Of a stretch of DNA of 64,000 nt, positions 1-8,628 are shown piece after piece. The translations under genes and the position numbers were made by a program. Source of the stretch: Sporichthya brevicatena (GTDB lineage Bacteria > Actinomycetota > Actinomycetes > Sporichthyales > Sporichthyaceae); contig NZ_BAAAHE010000020.1 of assembly GCF_039525035.1 (NCBI RefSeq), forward strand, positions 40,483 to 104,482, given 5' to 3'. Position 1 is the first letter of the stretch. The number at the start of each line of letters is the position of its first letter. Under the pieces are notes generated by a model. It searched no databases, was not told the DNA's origin, and worked only from the letters and a program-made list of their open reading frames with translations.

Positions 1-264
1 GGCGCCGTCGGCGTACACCACATCGGCGCTCCGCATCGCGGCTACGTAGTCGTCGGACTTGCGGTGGCGCAAAGCGCCGACGTGAGCTGCAAAGACTAGG
101 ACGGGTTCGGGCGGGGACGAAGCCGCGGCGCTCGCGCGTGCCCGAGCCAGATGCAAGGCGAGCTCTGTTTGTGTCAGGTCAGCGATCGACATCTCGTAGA
201 TGTCCACTCGCGGCATTGTCTCGAGATTCCGTCCGGTGTCGGTGCCGGCTTCTTTCGCTGTCAT
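1..264 (-). CDS. WecG/TagA/CpsF-family glycosyltransferase, N-terminal part (runs off left edge)
   Basis: Only the first 88 codons lie in the window. The peptide has the N-terminal plan of the WecG/TagA/CpsF family: a short beta strand (PRVDIYEMSIADLT), then PVLVFAAHVGAL and, before the edge, the signature ADVVYADGA. Members transfer a hexose or N-acetylmannosamine to a polyprenyl-diphosphate-linked sugar on the cytoplasmic face during exopolysaccharide or wall-teichoic-acid assembly. The ATG (complement of 262-264) overlaps the flippase stop by four bases (ATGA), so the two are translationally coupled and form the tail of the operon led by the tyrosine autokinase. The catalytic region is outside the window, so the substrate cannot be judged. 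Confidence 0.75.
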   Translation of the reverse strand, partial: MTAKEAGTDTGRNLETMPRVDIYEMSIADLTQTELALHLARARASAAASSPPEPVLVFAAHVGALRHRKSDDYVAAMRSADVVYADGA

Positions 265-1568
265 TTGTCACCACCACTCAGATAAGAACGCTTCCGATCG
301 ACTCGCCTTTCGATGACGCAGACAACGGCGGCGAGTGCCACATATGTCGCCGAACAAGCTGCCGCAGCGCCTTGTGCGCCGTAGCGCGATGCGAGAAAGG
401 CTGTGAGGATGCCTTCCACGGCAAGGCCCATCATCAGGACCAGCGACGGGGTCCGGCTTTCCCCGAATGCGGAAGCCTCCATGACCCACAGTCTCACAAC
501 GACGAAAGCGAGGACGCCGGGGATGAGCCAAAGCATGGCTCGGTAAGAATCGACGTATTCCACGCCGAGTAGAATTTTCACGGCCGCGTAGCCGAACACG
601 CAGGCCCCGAGGGCTAGCGCCGCTGTGACGACAAGACAGTCGCGCCTCGCGGCAGCCCGCGCCATCTTTCGCTCGTCATACGGCTGTCCTACGAGGGAAG
701 GGAAGAGGACGACCGACTTGGCGCTCGCATACATCCATATGCACTCGGCGGCCATCAGGCTTATTGAGTAAATTCCCACCTGGCCCGCGTCCGAAAATAT
801 GCCAAGCAGTACCAGGTCCGCTCTGTAGAGAAGCAGCAGCAGCATCGCTGCCGTCCAGGTCTTCAACGTCGACCGGAACAATGCGTCGCGACGCAATCGC
901 TGGCAGACGACTACAGCGGTGACCGTCTCGCGTTGGCGATTCGCGATGGTCCTCACCGCGACGAGGATCGGGAGAGGACTCACGCATGCAGTTACAACAG
1001 TGGCGTGCCAGTCACGAGTCCAGATTGCGACTGTCGCAGTTAGCAGGGGCGGGATCGCAGTCCAGAACGTTCGTTCGATCGCGAGCCGCGAGAACAGGCC
1101 CTCAGATTGGCGGCGCGCGGCGTGATGCTCCGCGGCGACCTGCGTGCACGCGGCGAGCGCAGCAATCCCAGCGAGACCGACGAGTCCGCTGGCATCAAGA
1201 TCTGCGAGCCCCGAGTGTCCTAAGAGCCCCACTGTTCCCGCGCCGGCAAGCAGACAGGCCGCTATTAGCGCAAGGCGGACTGCCGTGCCCGCCCCTGCGT
1301 AGGGCTGACCGGCGCGGGCGGCTCGCACGATGTATTGGTTCGTACCTAGCAAGCCGCAGTAGGCGCCGATCGCTACAACCACCATCGACGCAGAGACCAA
1401 ACCGCGGCCCTCGGGACCAAGCACTCGCGCCGTGATGACGGCGCACAAGCTCAAGCTGGCTACTGCCGCTCCCTGCGAAGCCAGGAGCGCGAACTCGGCT
1501 CGCCGGTGTCTAGGCAGACGCTCTGACGATGTGACGCTCGGCGATATGCCGAGCGTGGAACCAGACAT
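261..1568 (-). CDS. Polysaccharide flippase (Wzx/MATE-like, oligosaccharide exporter)
   Basis: A 435-aa, strongly hydrophobic protein with about twelve predicted membrane segments. Its first hydrophobic stretch carries the family pattern ITARVLGPEGRGLVSASM, typical of polysaccharide-biosynthesis (Wzx/RfbX) flippases in the MOP superfamily. These proteins move lipid-linked oligosaccharide units across the cytoplasmic membrane. It lies three bases after the tyrosine autokinase stop and overlaps the downstream glycosyltransferase start by four bases. The composition is clearly less GC-rich than the kinase gene (for example 721-780 is about 53% GC), consistent with the variable, exchangeable part of a polysaccharide locus. 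The family call is firm; the exported sugar is unknown. Confidence 0.8.
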   Translation of the reverse strand: MSGSTLGISPSVTSSERLPRHRRAEFALLASQGAAVASLSLCAVITARVLGPEGRGLVSASMVVVAIGAYCGLLGTNQYIVRAARAGQPYAGAGTAVRLALIAACLLAGAGTVGLLGHSGLADLDASGLVGLAGIAALAACTQVAAEHHAARRQSEGLFSRLAIERTFWTAIPPLLTATVAIWTRDWHATVVTACVSPLPILVAVRTIANRQRETVTAVVVCQRLRRDALFRSTLKTWTAAMLLLLLYRADLVLLGIFSDAGQVGIYSISLMAAECIWMYASAKSVVLFPSLVGQPYDERKMARAAARRDCLVVTAALALGACVFGYAAVKILLGVEYVDSYRAMLWLIPGVLAFVVVRLWVMEASAFGESRTPSLVLMMGLAVEGILTAFLASRYGAQGAAAACSATYVALAAVVCVIERRVDRKRSYLSGGDK

Positions 1569-1571
1569 CGA

Positions 1572-3242
1572 CTAGGCCGTGGGTCGAGTGGAAGCGTCGG
1601 GGCGCTTGCCGGTGGTGATGACGACGACCTCGTCCGGAGTTGCTACGGAGGCGGACTGCTGCCCGTTGCGCGATGCCGGGACGAACGGCGTCTCGGCGGG
1701 GGCTGGGACCGGAGTCTCGACCCAGTCGACGACGCCGTTCGACGTCATCGCGCCGCCGGCGGCGCGGAGCAAGGTCTCGGCCTCGGAGACGTTGCCGGCC
1801 TGCTGGGCCTCGATCGCCTTGCGGGTCCGGGGCGTGCGGAGCTTCCCGGCCTGGACCTTCATCGACGACTGCAGCCCACTCGACACCACGGTGCCGGGAG
1901 AGGCGGAGTAGCCGTACTCGTAGTAGTAACCGCCCTTGCCCTTCGAGCGCGGGGCCATCGTGAGGATGACGCCGAAGACGTTCGCCGAGACCCGGTGCAG
2001 GGTGTCGGCGGCGGCTCGGACCTGGTCGAGGGTCACCTTGCCGTGGCGCGCGATGAACAGCGCGCCGTGGCACTGCGCGGTGAGCACGGCCGCGTCGGCG
2101 ACCGGCAGGGTCGGCGGGGCGTCGAAGAGCACGACGTCGTAGTTGCGGCCGAGCTCCTCGAGCACGTCGCCCATCTGGCGCGAGGCCAGCAGCTCGCTCG
2201 GGTTCGGCGGCAGCGGGCCGCTGCCGAGGAAGTCGAACAGTCCGTCGCCCCACGGCTGGATCGCCGAGGCCAGCGGGAGCTGACCGGTCAGCACGTTGGT
2301 CAGGCCGACGGCGTTGTCCAGGCCGAGCAGGTGTGCGGCTTTGGGCCGGCGCAGGTCCGCCTCGACGAGAGCGACCCGCGCGCCGCCCTGGGCCAGTGCG
2401 ATCGCGAGGTTCGCACTCGTCGTGGTCTTGCCCTCCGACGGCAGCGAGCTCGTGACCACGATCAGCTTCGCGGTGTTGTCGAGGTCGACGTACTGCAGGT
2501 TCGTCCGCAGCTGACGGAAGGACTCGGCGAGACCCGACTGCGGGGCGTCGAAGACGACGAGCGGGTTGGTCTTGATGTCCGGGTCGAACGACGTCGCGCC
2601 CATGACCGGGGCTTCGACCAGCGCCGAGAGCGCGTCCGTGGTCTTCATCGAGCGGTCGAGCGTGTGGCGCAGGACGGCCAGGCCGACACCGAGCATCGCG
2701 CCGAGCACGATGCCGAGCGCGAAGTCACGCGCGGGCTTCGGCGAGACGGGCGCCTCGGGCAGCGTCGGGGTCTGCACGATCTTCGCGGTGACGGCGGGCG
2801 TGCCGCCGGCGACGGGCTTCTCGACCTCGTTCACCAGCGCGACGAACTCGCTCGAGGCGATCTGCGCGATGCGCTGCGCGCGCTGCGGCGACGGGTCGGT
2901 GACGGAGATGGTGAGCAGGACGGTGTCCGGGCGGGCGCTCGCGCCGAGCTTGGCGCTGCCGAGCGGAGCGCCGAGTTGCTGCTCGACCTGCTCCTCCATC
3001 CGGCGGCCGGTCGCGAGCTCGGTGTAGGACTTGATCTTCTGCTCCGAGAGCAAGCTGCCCTGGTAGGCCTTGGTGACGTCGTCGCCCAGGTCCGTGGTCG
3101 CGATGAAGAACGTCGCGCTCGTCGAGTACTGCTCGGTCGCGAGGAAGGCGTGGGCGCCGGCGCCCGTGACGCCGAGGATGAGGCCGAACACCACCAGCAG
3201 CCAGCGTTCGCGGAGCACCCGCACGTAGTCCTGGAAGGTCAC
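1572..3242 (-). CDS. Polysaccharide chain-length determinant / bacterial tyrosine autokinase (Wzz-BY-kinase)
   Basis: A 556-aa inner-membrane co-polymerase fused to a BY-kinase. It has an N-terminal Wzz domain with TM1 around residues 13-33, an extracytoplasmic loop, TM2 around 173-193, then a cytoplasmic P-loop kinase. Visible motifs are Walker A SSLPSEGKTTT (265-275), Walker A' VEADLRR (293-299) and Walker B VVLFDAP (370-376). A tyrosine cluster YYYEYGY sits at 439-445, the usual autophosphorylation site. Unusually, the chain continues about 110 Pro/Thr/Ala-rich residues past this cluster, which normally lies at the very end. It heads the minus-strand operon autokinase-flippase-glycosyltransferase and diverges from the first Hsp70-like gene. 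Role: control of polymer length and export of a surface polysaccharide. Confidence 0.88.
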   Translation of the reverse strand: MTFQDYVRVLRERWLLVVFGLILGVTGAGAHAFLATEQYSTSATFFIATTDLGDDVTKAYQGSLLSEQKIKSYTELATGRRMEEQVEQQLGAPLGSAKLGASARPDTVLLTISVTDPSPQRAQRIAQIASSEFVALVNEVEKPVAGGTPAVTAKIVQTPTLPEAPVSPKPARDFALGIVLGAMLGVGLAVLRHTLDRSMKTTDALSALVEAPVMGATSFDPDIKTNPLVVFDAPQSGLAESFRQLRTNLQYVDLDNTAKLIVVTSSLPSEGKTTTSANLAIALAQGGARVALVEADLRRPKAAHLLGLDNAVGLTNVLTGQLPLASAIQPWGDGLFDFLGSGPLPPNPSELLASRQMGDVLEELGRNYDVVLFDAPPTLPVADAAVLTAQCHGALFIARHGKVTLDQVRAAADTLHRVSANVFGVILTMAPRSKGKGGYYYEYGYSASPGTVVSSGLQSSMKVQAGKLRTPRTRKAIEAQQAGNVSEAETLLRAAGGAMTSNGVVDWVETPVPAPAETPFVPASRNGQQSASVATPDEVVVITTGKRPDASTRPTA

Positions 3243-3625
3243 TGGATCCCCCGTCGTCCGCGGCGGCCGGCTCGGAGACCGGCCAAGCTGTTGCAGGCTA
3301 GCGCCGCTGGTGTTGATGTGACAGATGTGACGACAGTGCGTGGTATGTCTGCCACGGTCGCTCCCCTACGACGGTGTGCCTCGAACGCGAAATCCGCCCG
3401 ATGTGCGCGCAGGACCAACCCTGATCGATCCGGCCGGAACGGGCCATTTCGGCGTCACCCGAACGGCCCAAGATCAAACGGACATACAGCGGAGGGGAAC
3501 GGACGGAGGTAGCACCTCGTCTCACCGCTCACGCAGACCTATCGTCTGCTGCGGGGACCGGTTTGCCTCTCGGGGCGAGAACCGGACGGAAGATGCGGCG
3601 GGGGCCGCGTCTTCAGGGGGGAACG
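3243..3625. promoter_or_regulatory. Divergent intergenic region, autokinase operon / Hsp70-like 1
   Basis: 383 bases without a gene, necessarily holding promoters in both directions. It contains a direct repeat around 3315-3335 (GATGTGAC twice, nine bases apart), a CAAGATC word at 3469-3475, a 13-mer GTCACCCGAACGG at 3454-3466 and an 11-mer CAAACGGACAT at 3475-3485. The two longer words recur (the second inverted) in the Hsp70-like 2 / iniB-like intergenic region. I cannot identify -35/-10 boxes with confidence. A G-rich ribosome-binding site (about 3616-3621) precedes the ATG at 3626. Confidence 0.5.
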
Positions 3626-5260
3626 ATGACGTACCGGCTCGGCATTGACCTGGGCACGACCTTCACGGCTGCCGCCGTGCTCCGCGCGGGGGGACGCCCG
3701 GAGCCGTTGGTGCTGGGGTCACGGTCGGCCGCCGTGCCGTCGGTCGTCTTCCTCGGCCCCGACGGCAAGGTCCTGTTCGGCGAGGCCGCCGAGGACCGCG
3801 CCCCGGACGCGCCCGAGCGCATCGCCCGCCACTTCAAGCGCCGCATCGGTGACGAGGTTCCGCTTGTCCTCGGCGCCACCGCCGCCGACCGCGTCGAGTG
3901 CTACGCCCACGACCTCGCCGCCGCGATCATCGCCTGGGTCGTCGCCGTCGCCACCGCCCGCGAGGGCGAGCGGCCGGCCGAGATCGCCGTGACCCACCCG
4001 GCGTCCTGGACCCGCCGCAAGATCGACCTCCTGCTCGGCGCGCTCGCCGCGCAGAACCTGCCGCCGGTCACCCTGATCACCGAGCCCGAGGCCGTCGCCG
4101 TGGGCTACGCCGGCACCGGCCTCATCGCGCACCCCGCGACGCTCGCGGTCTACGACCTCGGCGGCGGCACGCTCGACGTCGCCATCCTCACGACCTCCGA
4201 CGACGGCCGCTTCACCCGCGTCGGCGCCGCCGCCGGCCTCGACGGGCTCGGCGGCATCGACTTCGACGACGCCGTCCTCAAGCGCGTGCTCGACGCCGTT
4301 GACGCGGAGTCCTGGGCCGGCCTCGACGGCTCCGACGTCACGCCCGAGGTCCTGCGCGCACTCGCCCAACTGCGCGCGGCGAGCGTCGCCGCCAAGGAGA
4401 CGCTGAGTACTCAGCCGACCGCCTCGGTCTCGGTGCTGTTCGACGGCGAGACCGTCACCGTCCCCCTCGAGCGCGAGACCTTCGACAGCCTCATCGCCGA
4501 CAAGATCGGCCAGTCCGTCGCCTTCTTCGTCGACGCCATCGCCTCCGCCGGCTACGGCGTCGAGAACCTGACGGCAGTCCTGCTCACCGGCGGTTCGGTG
4601 CAGATCCCGCTCGTGACGGAGATGCTCGCCGACGACCTGCCCGAGGGCATCACGATCCTGCGCGCGGTCGACCCCAAGGCGATGGTCGCCGCCGGCGCCG
4701 TGCTCTCGCTCGCGGCTCCGATGGCCGTCACCGCTCCGGCTCCGCGGCGCGGCTCCGACCTCGCGGTCGCGCAGGCTCGGGCCTTCTTCGACTCCCGGAC
4801 CGCGGCGGCCTCGATTCCGGCCGCCCGTAGCGGTGGGTCCGAGGACACGCCCGTCGCGGCGGCTGCGGTCCCGGCGGCCGCGGTGGCGGCCGGTGGCCCG
4901 CCCGCGACCCCGCCCCTGATCCCGGCCGCTCCGAGCCCGTCGCTCGACGACGCCCCGGCGCCGCAGAAGGTCCCGACCCCGCGGACGCCCGAGACGATGC
5001 CGGACGAGACCGTCCCGATCGTTCCGGCCCCGCGCCGGCGCCTGCTCACCTGGCCCCGCGCCGCGGCCGCCACGGTCGTCGCGGCGGCGGTTCTCGTGGG
5101 CGGTGGCTTCTGGCTCCGGGCCGAGAGTCCGACCGTCCCGCCGGCCGCCCCGACGTCGACGAGCGACTCCCTCGGCACGTCGACCGCCCCGGACGACAAG
5201 CCGGCCAAGGCCGCGAAGCCGAAGAAGCCGAAGGCGACCGCGTCCAACGACACGCCCTGA
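3626..5260 (+). CDS. Hsp70-like ATPase 1, membrane-anchored, no substrate-binding domain
   Basis: A 544-aa protein. Residues 1-365 form an Hsp70/actin-type nucleotide-binding domain: phosphate-1 GIDLGTTFT (6-14), phosphate-2 VYDLGGGTLD (175-184), adenosine motif LLTGGSVQIPLV (319-330). After it there is no beta-sandwich substrate-binding domain or lid. Instead come about 100 Pro/Ala-rich residues, one membrane segment around 475-497 and a short Lys/Thr/Pro tail, predicted outside. So it is a membrane-tethered ATPase, not a classic chaperone. The ATG at 3626 is chosen over one at 3563 because it has a G-rich ribosome site and puts the phosphate-1 loop at its normal place. Two paralogues are in this window, both next to IniB-domain genes; this copy is next to the autokinase operon. 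The client is unknown. Confidence 0.85.
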   Translation: MTYRLGIDLGTTFTAAAVLRAGGRPEPLVLGSRSAAVPSVVFLGPDGKVLFGEAAEDRAPDAPERIARHFKRRIGDEVPLVLGATAADRVECYAHDLAAAIIAWVVAVATAREGERPAEIAVTHPASWTRRKIDLLLGALAAQNLPPVTLITEPEAVAVGYAGTGLIAHPATLAVYDLGGGTLDVAILTTSDDGRFTRVGAAAGLDGLGGIDFDDAVLKRVLDAVDAESWAGLDGSDVTPEVLRALAQLRAASVAAKETLSTQPTASVSVLFDGETVTVPLERETFDSLIADKIGQSVAFFVDAIASAGYGVENLTAVLLTGGSVQIPLVTEMLADDLPEGITILRAVDPKAMVAAGAVLSLAAPMAVTAPAPRRGSDLAVAQARAFFDSRTAAASIPAARSGGSEDTPVAAAAVPAAAVAAGGPPATPPLIPAAPSPSLDDAPAPQKVPTPRTPETMPDETVPIVPAPRRRLLTWPRAAAATVVAAAVLVGGGFWLRAESPTVPPAAPTSTSDSLGTSTAPDDKPAKAAKPKKPKATASNDTP

Positions 5261-5303
5261 CGGGTCGTCAAGTTCACCCGATCGGCGTAATCGCGCTACG
5301 AAG

Positions 5304-5332
5304 AAGTCCGGGCCCCGTGGGGGCCCGGACTT
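5304..5332. terminator. Bidirectional hairpin terminator
   Basis: Perfect 13-bp stem AAGTCCGGGCCCC / GGGGCCCGGACTT with a 3-base loop, between the convergent ends of Hsp70-like 1 and the small secreted protein. It ends in TT then GG, so it lacks a long U tract, as is common in actinobacteria. Confidence 0.8.
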
Positions 5333-5365
5333 GGTCGTTCGTGGGTGGATTTGTCGGCCGGTGGA

Positions 5366-5755
5366 TCAGCGGCAGGCCTTCTTCTTGCCGATGAACAGGT
5401 CGGTCAGGACGGTCAGCTTCGAGGACTTCCCCCGCACGACGAGGGTGGCACCGCACTTGTACTTGCGCGGGATCGTGACCTTGCTGGAGAAGCCGCCCTT
5501 GCCGTTCGCCTTGAACGACTTGAGCGTGTCCCGCTGCTTGCCCTGACGGAGCTTGACGACGATCTGCTCGCGTGCCTTGAACTTGGTCGCCTTGAGCGTG
5601 ATGGTGGCCCCCCGCCCGGGGTTGGGCTTGGAGACGGTCACCGTCGGCTGGGGTGTGTAGGGGGCGGGTACTGCCTCCGCGGGCGCGGCACCCACCGTCC
5701 CCAGGCCGATGGCCGTGGCGGTCGCGATTGCGCAGACGCTCTTCGTCCAGTTCAT
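5366..5755 (-). CDS. Small secreted protein, PYT-type domain family (1 of 3)
   Basis: A 129-aa protein with a Sec signal peptide (residues 1-28, cleavage near AEA-VPA) followed by one compact all-beta domain. The mature start PAPYTPQP, a central NPGRG, a cysteine (KYKCG) and a final cysteine (KKKAC) align by eye with the proteins at 7851-8390 and 8629-9306. The spacing suggests a conserved disulfide. This copy lacks the C-terminal membrane anchor of the other two and is very basic, so it is probably released or held by charge in the wall. The ATG at 5753-5755 has an upstream G-rich site and a proper signal peptide; the much longer open frame upstream is GC-driven read-through. Not a family I can name; function unknown. 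Confidence 0.75.
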   Translation of the reverse strand: MNWTKSVCAIATATAIGLGTVGAAPAEAVPAPYTPQPTVTVSKPNPGRGATITLKATKFKAREQIVVKLRQGKQRDTLKSFKANGKGGFSSKVTIPRKYKCGATLVVRGKSSKLTVLTDLFIGKKKACR

Positions 5756-5854
5756 GTGTGCCCCCTTGTAGGCGCACCACGGGCGCGTGGTGCGCCGGAT
5801 CTGTTGGTGCTGGACCGTAGGGCAAGATCGAATAGCTGAGCAACGGATGCACGG

Positions 5855-7651
5855 GTGAGGCACGGGGGTCGGAAGGTGCGGAGATCGGCACGCCGATTGC
5901 GGCGACGACACCCGCGTCGCTGGCGCGCGTTGCAGCTGGCTGTGGTCGGCGCCGTGGTCCTCGGCGTCCTCGGCGTCGTGTGGCTCGGCGTCACCGCGAT
6001 GATGGCGCGCAGCGAGCTGAACAAGGTCCGCGCCGGCGCCCCGCAACTGCGCGCGCAACTGCTCGCGGCCGACATCCCGTCCGCCACCGCGTCCGCTGAT
6101 CTGATTGCACGTCAGGCTACGCGTTCCCACAAGTTGACGAGTGGTCCCGCGTGGGCGGTGATCAGTCGCATCCCGGTCCTCGGCGACCCGTTCGAGACGG
6201 CGCGCGGCATCACCGGCGTCGCGAACGAACTCGGCCGCAACGCGCTGCCGGAACTGGTCGAGGCGGGCACGACGATCGACCCGTCCGCGCTCCGCGGAGC
6301 GGACGGCCGCATCGACATCGCAGCCCTGCAGCGCATCACCCCGGCCCTTGACTCCGCGGCGGCCTCCATCGACCGCGCGATCGCGCGAACCGAGCGGCTT
6401 CCCGCCTCGACGTACCTGCCGGCCGTCGACGACGCCCGCGTCGACCTCCTCGACGAGCTGCGCCCGTTGGCCCATATGGCTGAAGCTTCGCAGCAGGCTG
6501 CGCAGCTGCTGCCGCCGATGCTCGGGTCCACCAAGCCGCAGACGTACTTCCTCGGCTTCCAGAACAACGCCGAGGCCCGGGGGACCGGCGGCCTGCCCGG
6601 CGCGTTCGCGATCGTCAAGGCGTCGAAGGGGAAGATCGACTTCGTCGGGTTCCACAACGACGACGAGCTGAGGGGCGTCACCGCCAAGGTTCGGTTCGAC
6701 TCCGAGTACGAGGAGCTCTACCGCAACGCGGCCACGAAGACGCTGTTCCTCAACAGCAACCTGTCGCCGCACTTCCCTTACGCCGCGGCGATCTGGGCCG
6801 ACATGTGGCGCCAGCACTCCGGCCAGCGCGTGGACGGCGCGATTGCCGTCGACCCCGAGGTGCTCAGCTACCTGCTCGCCGTCACCGGGCCGGCGAAGCT
6901 GCGCGACGGGACGCAACTGAGCGCCGCCAACGTCGTCGAGCTGACCCAGAGCACGGCCTACAACCGCTTCGCCGACGACAACGCCGCGCGCAAGCGGTTC
7001 CTGATCGAGATCGCGGCCGCCGCGGCCGACAAGGTGATCGGGTCGGTCGACGACCCCGTCGAGCTCGCGCGTGCCCTCGCCCGCGCCGCGGACGAGCGCC
7101 GGCTGCTCGTGTGGAGCGCGAACAAGGACCTGCAGACGCTCATCGAGAAGACCGAGCTCTCCGGCGCCGTCCCCGTGACGAACGCGCCCTACGTCGGGCT
7201 GACGATCATCAACGAGGGCGGCAACAAGCTCGACTACTACCTCGACCGCGCGCTCACCTGGCAGCGCGGCGCCTGTGGGGAGGACCGTCCGGTCACCGCG
7301 ACCGTCCGCCTCACCAACACCGCCCCGGACGGGCTCTCGCCCTACGTGACGTCGCGTTCGGACGACCCGGGCTACCCGATCAAGCCCGGTGACCACCGGG
7401 TGACGATCTTCTACGCCGCGACCTCGGGTGCGGTGCTCACCTCGGCGACGCTCGACGGCAAGCCCGCCGGCGTCTCCGCCGGCAAGGAGCGCGGCCACCC
7501 GGTCTTCATCGTCGACGTCGAGCTGCCCCGCGGGAAGCCGCGCACGGTCGTCCTGAACATCGACGAACCCCACCGCGCGGGGGAGCCCATCGTCTTCCGC
7601 CAGCCCCTGGTCCGCGACCTCGCCCTGGACGTCCGCGACACCCCCTGCTGA
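5855..7651 (+). CDS. DUF4012 domain-containing membrane protein
   Basis: A 598-aa protein. A very basic N-terminus is followed by one membrane segment (about 24-46), then a large extracytoplasmic region. The segment containing FLGFQNNAEARGTGGLPGAF and the later region around FLNSNLSPHFPYAA are the recognisable core of DUF4012, an actinobacterial family often found beside exopolysaccharide genes, with no assigned biochemical role. The GTG at 5855 is used here; another GTG at 5876 has a G-rich stretch eight bases upstream and may be the true start, shortening the protein by seven residues. It sits among secreted-protein genes about 2.6 kb from the polysaccharide operon, fitting an envelope or polymer-attachment role. 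Family call firm, function unknown. Confidence 0.8.
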   Translation: MRHGGRKVRRSARRLRRRHPRRWRALQLAVVGAVVLGVLGVVWLGVTAMMARSELNKVRAGAPQLRAQLLAADIPSATASADLIARQATRSHKLTSGPAWAVISRIPVLGDPFETARGITGVANELGRNALPELVEAGTTIDPSALRGADGRIDIAALQRITPALDSAAASIDRAIARTERLPASTYLPAVDDARVDLLDELRPLAHMAEASQQAAQLLPPMLGSTKPQTYFLGFQNNAEARGTGGLPGAFAIVKASKGKIDFVGFHNDDELRGVTAKVRFDSEYEELYRNAATKTLFLNSNLSPHFPYAAAIWADMWRQHSGQRVDGAIAVDPEVLSYLLAVTGPAKLRDGTQLSAANVVELTQSTAYNRFADDNAARKRFLIEIAAAAADKVIGSVDDPVELARALARAADERRLLVWSANKDLQTLIEKTELSGAVPVTNAPYVGLTIINEGGNKLDYYLDRALTWQRGACGEDRPVTATVRLTNTAPDGLSPYVTSRSDDPGYPIKPGDHRVTIFYAATSGAVLTSATLDGKPAGVSAGKERGHPVFIVDVELPRGKPRTVVLNIDEPHRAGEPIVFRQPLVRDLALDVRDTPC

Positions 7652-7665
7652 GTCCCCGCCTGCAC

Positions 7666-7725
7666 TGGAGATGACATCTCCACTCGGATTCGCCGTTTTC
7701 CTTGGAGATGTCATCTCCAAGGAAA
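7666..7725. repeat. Two palindromes of the GGAGATGWCATCTCC family
   Basis: Two short palindromes between the convergent DUF4012 gene and the second small secreted-protein gene. The first (7666-7682) is TGGAGATGACATCTCCA. The second (7697-7725) has the same core with T at the centre and arms of 14 bases. The same core occurs three more times at 62056-62147, so this is a dispersed element that may also act as a terminator. Confidence 0.7.
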
Positions 7726-7850
7726 GGGGTTCACGTTTCGGGGCTGGGGGCGGACGCGCGGGCGCCCCCTCCGCCGAGAGATCGTCCCGACGGAGGGGGT
7801 GGCTGTAGCGGCAGCCGCCGCGGGCCTGACGGCGGGTCAGGCCGCGGGGC

Positions 7851-8390
7851 TCAGTAGCGGTACGACTTGCGTCGGCGGGCGAGGAAGCCCGCACCCGCGA
7901 CGACGGCCAGGCCGGCGGCCGCGGCGGTCGCGACGGCGGGGGAGGACGTGCCCGACCCCGTCGACGGGGCGGCGAGCAGCGTCGGCTCGAGCGTCCGCTC
8001 GGTGGCGGTCTGCGCCCCGCACAGGTTGAGGCCACCGATGAGCATGCTCGACGTCGCCACCGAGCCCGACTCACGTCCCGTGGCCGTGAGCGTCTGCTCG
8101 CACAGGACGTTCTTCGGCAGCATGACGACGCCGGTCGCCGTGCCGTCCGACTTCGCCTGGAGGGTGCCGAGCGGCAGGTCCATGCCGTTCAGGGTGATGT
8201 CGATGAGCTCACCGGTCGCGAAGTTCAGGACCGTGACCGTGATGGAGCCGCCGAGGATCGGGTTGAACAGATTGATCTGCAGCAGCGGGTCCGGCGTGTA
8301 CGGCGCAGCCGTCGCCGGGGCCGCAGCCGGGATCGCGAGCGCGGTGGCGCTGCACACTCCGGCGAGAACGGCGCGTGTGGTCGTGCGCAT
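7851..8390 (-). CDS. Secreted, C-terminally membrane-anchored PYT-type domain protein (2 of 3)
   Basis: A 179-aa protein with a signal peptide (about 1-27, ending ATA-APYT), a PYT-type domain containing FNPILGG, the cysteines of NVLCE and LNLCG and an IGG before the second cysteine, then a Ser/Thr/Gly stretch, one hydrophobic segment and the positive tail ARRRKSYRY. The layout resembles a wall-sorted protein, but there is no LPXTG motif, so a simple membrane anchor is the safer reading. The ATG at 8388-8390 is chosen because an AAGGGG site precedes it and it starts a proper signal peptide. Same orientation as its paralogue at 8629-9306, and probably the product of a duplication. Function unknown. 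Confidence 0.75.
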   Translation of the reverse strand: MRTTTRAVLAGVCSATALAIPAAAPATAAPYTPDPLLQINLFNPILGGSITVTVLNFATGELIDITLNGMDLPLGTLQAKSDGTATGVVMLPKNVLCEQTLTATGRESGSVATSSMLIGGLNLCGAQTATERTLEPTLLAAPSTGSGTSSPAVATAAAAGLAVVAGAGFLARRRKSYRY

Positions 8391-8628
8391 GGCGGAATGC
8401 CCCTTCGCAATGGGCCCGCGTTGTCCGCCTTGGGCCCCCGTGCGGCGGACGTTAGTGAGGGCCGGAGTACGCGCGCGTTTCCTCACGCTCTTCCGGGCCC
8501 GACGAGATAAACCGTTTCGTCACGGGATGTCCGGGTTGTCCAGCCAGTTCGGAAGCACAACCCGTGATCGAAAGATCACCGAAACGGACTAACCCTCTTT
8601 TGTCGGTCGCGCCGAATCTGTCGGGACG
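8391..8628. other. Intergenic region between the two anchored secreted proteins
   Basis: Upstream region of the 7851-8390 gene on the minus strand. It contains several TGTCCG words (around 8423, 8527 and 8536) and an ATCACCGAAACGG stretch near 8572-8584 resembling the word found upstream of Hsp70-like 1 and iniB-like 1. I see no gene in it. Confidence 0.4.

Noticed and set aside
138..572. 144-aa plus-strand frame opposite the flippase and glycosyltransferase
   Set aside because: Antisense to two well-supported coupled genes and without family features.
5366..8074. 902-aa minus-strand frame ending in the small secreted protein
   Set aside because: It runs antisense through DUF4012; only the last 129 residues form a sensible protein with its own start and signal peptide.
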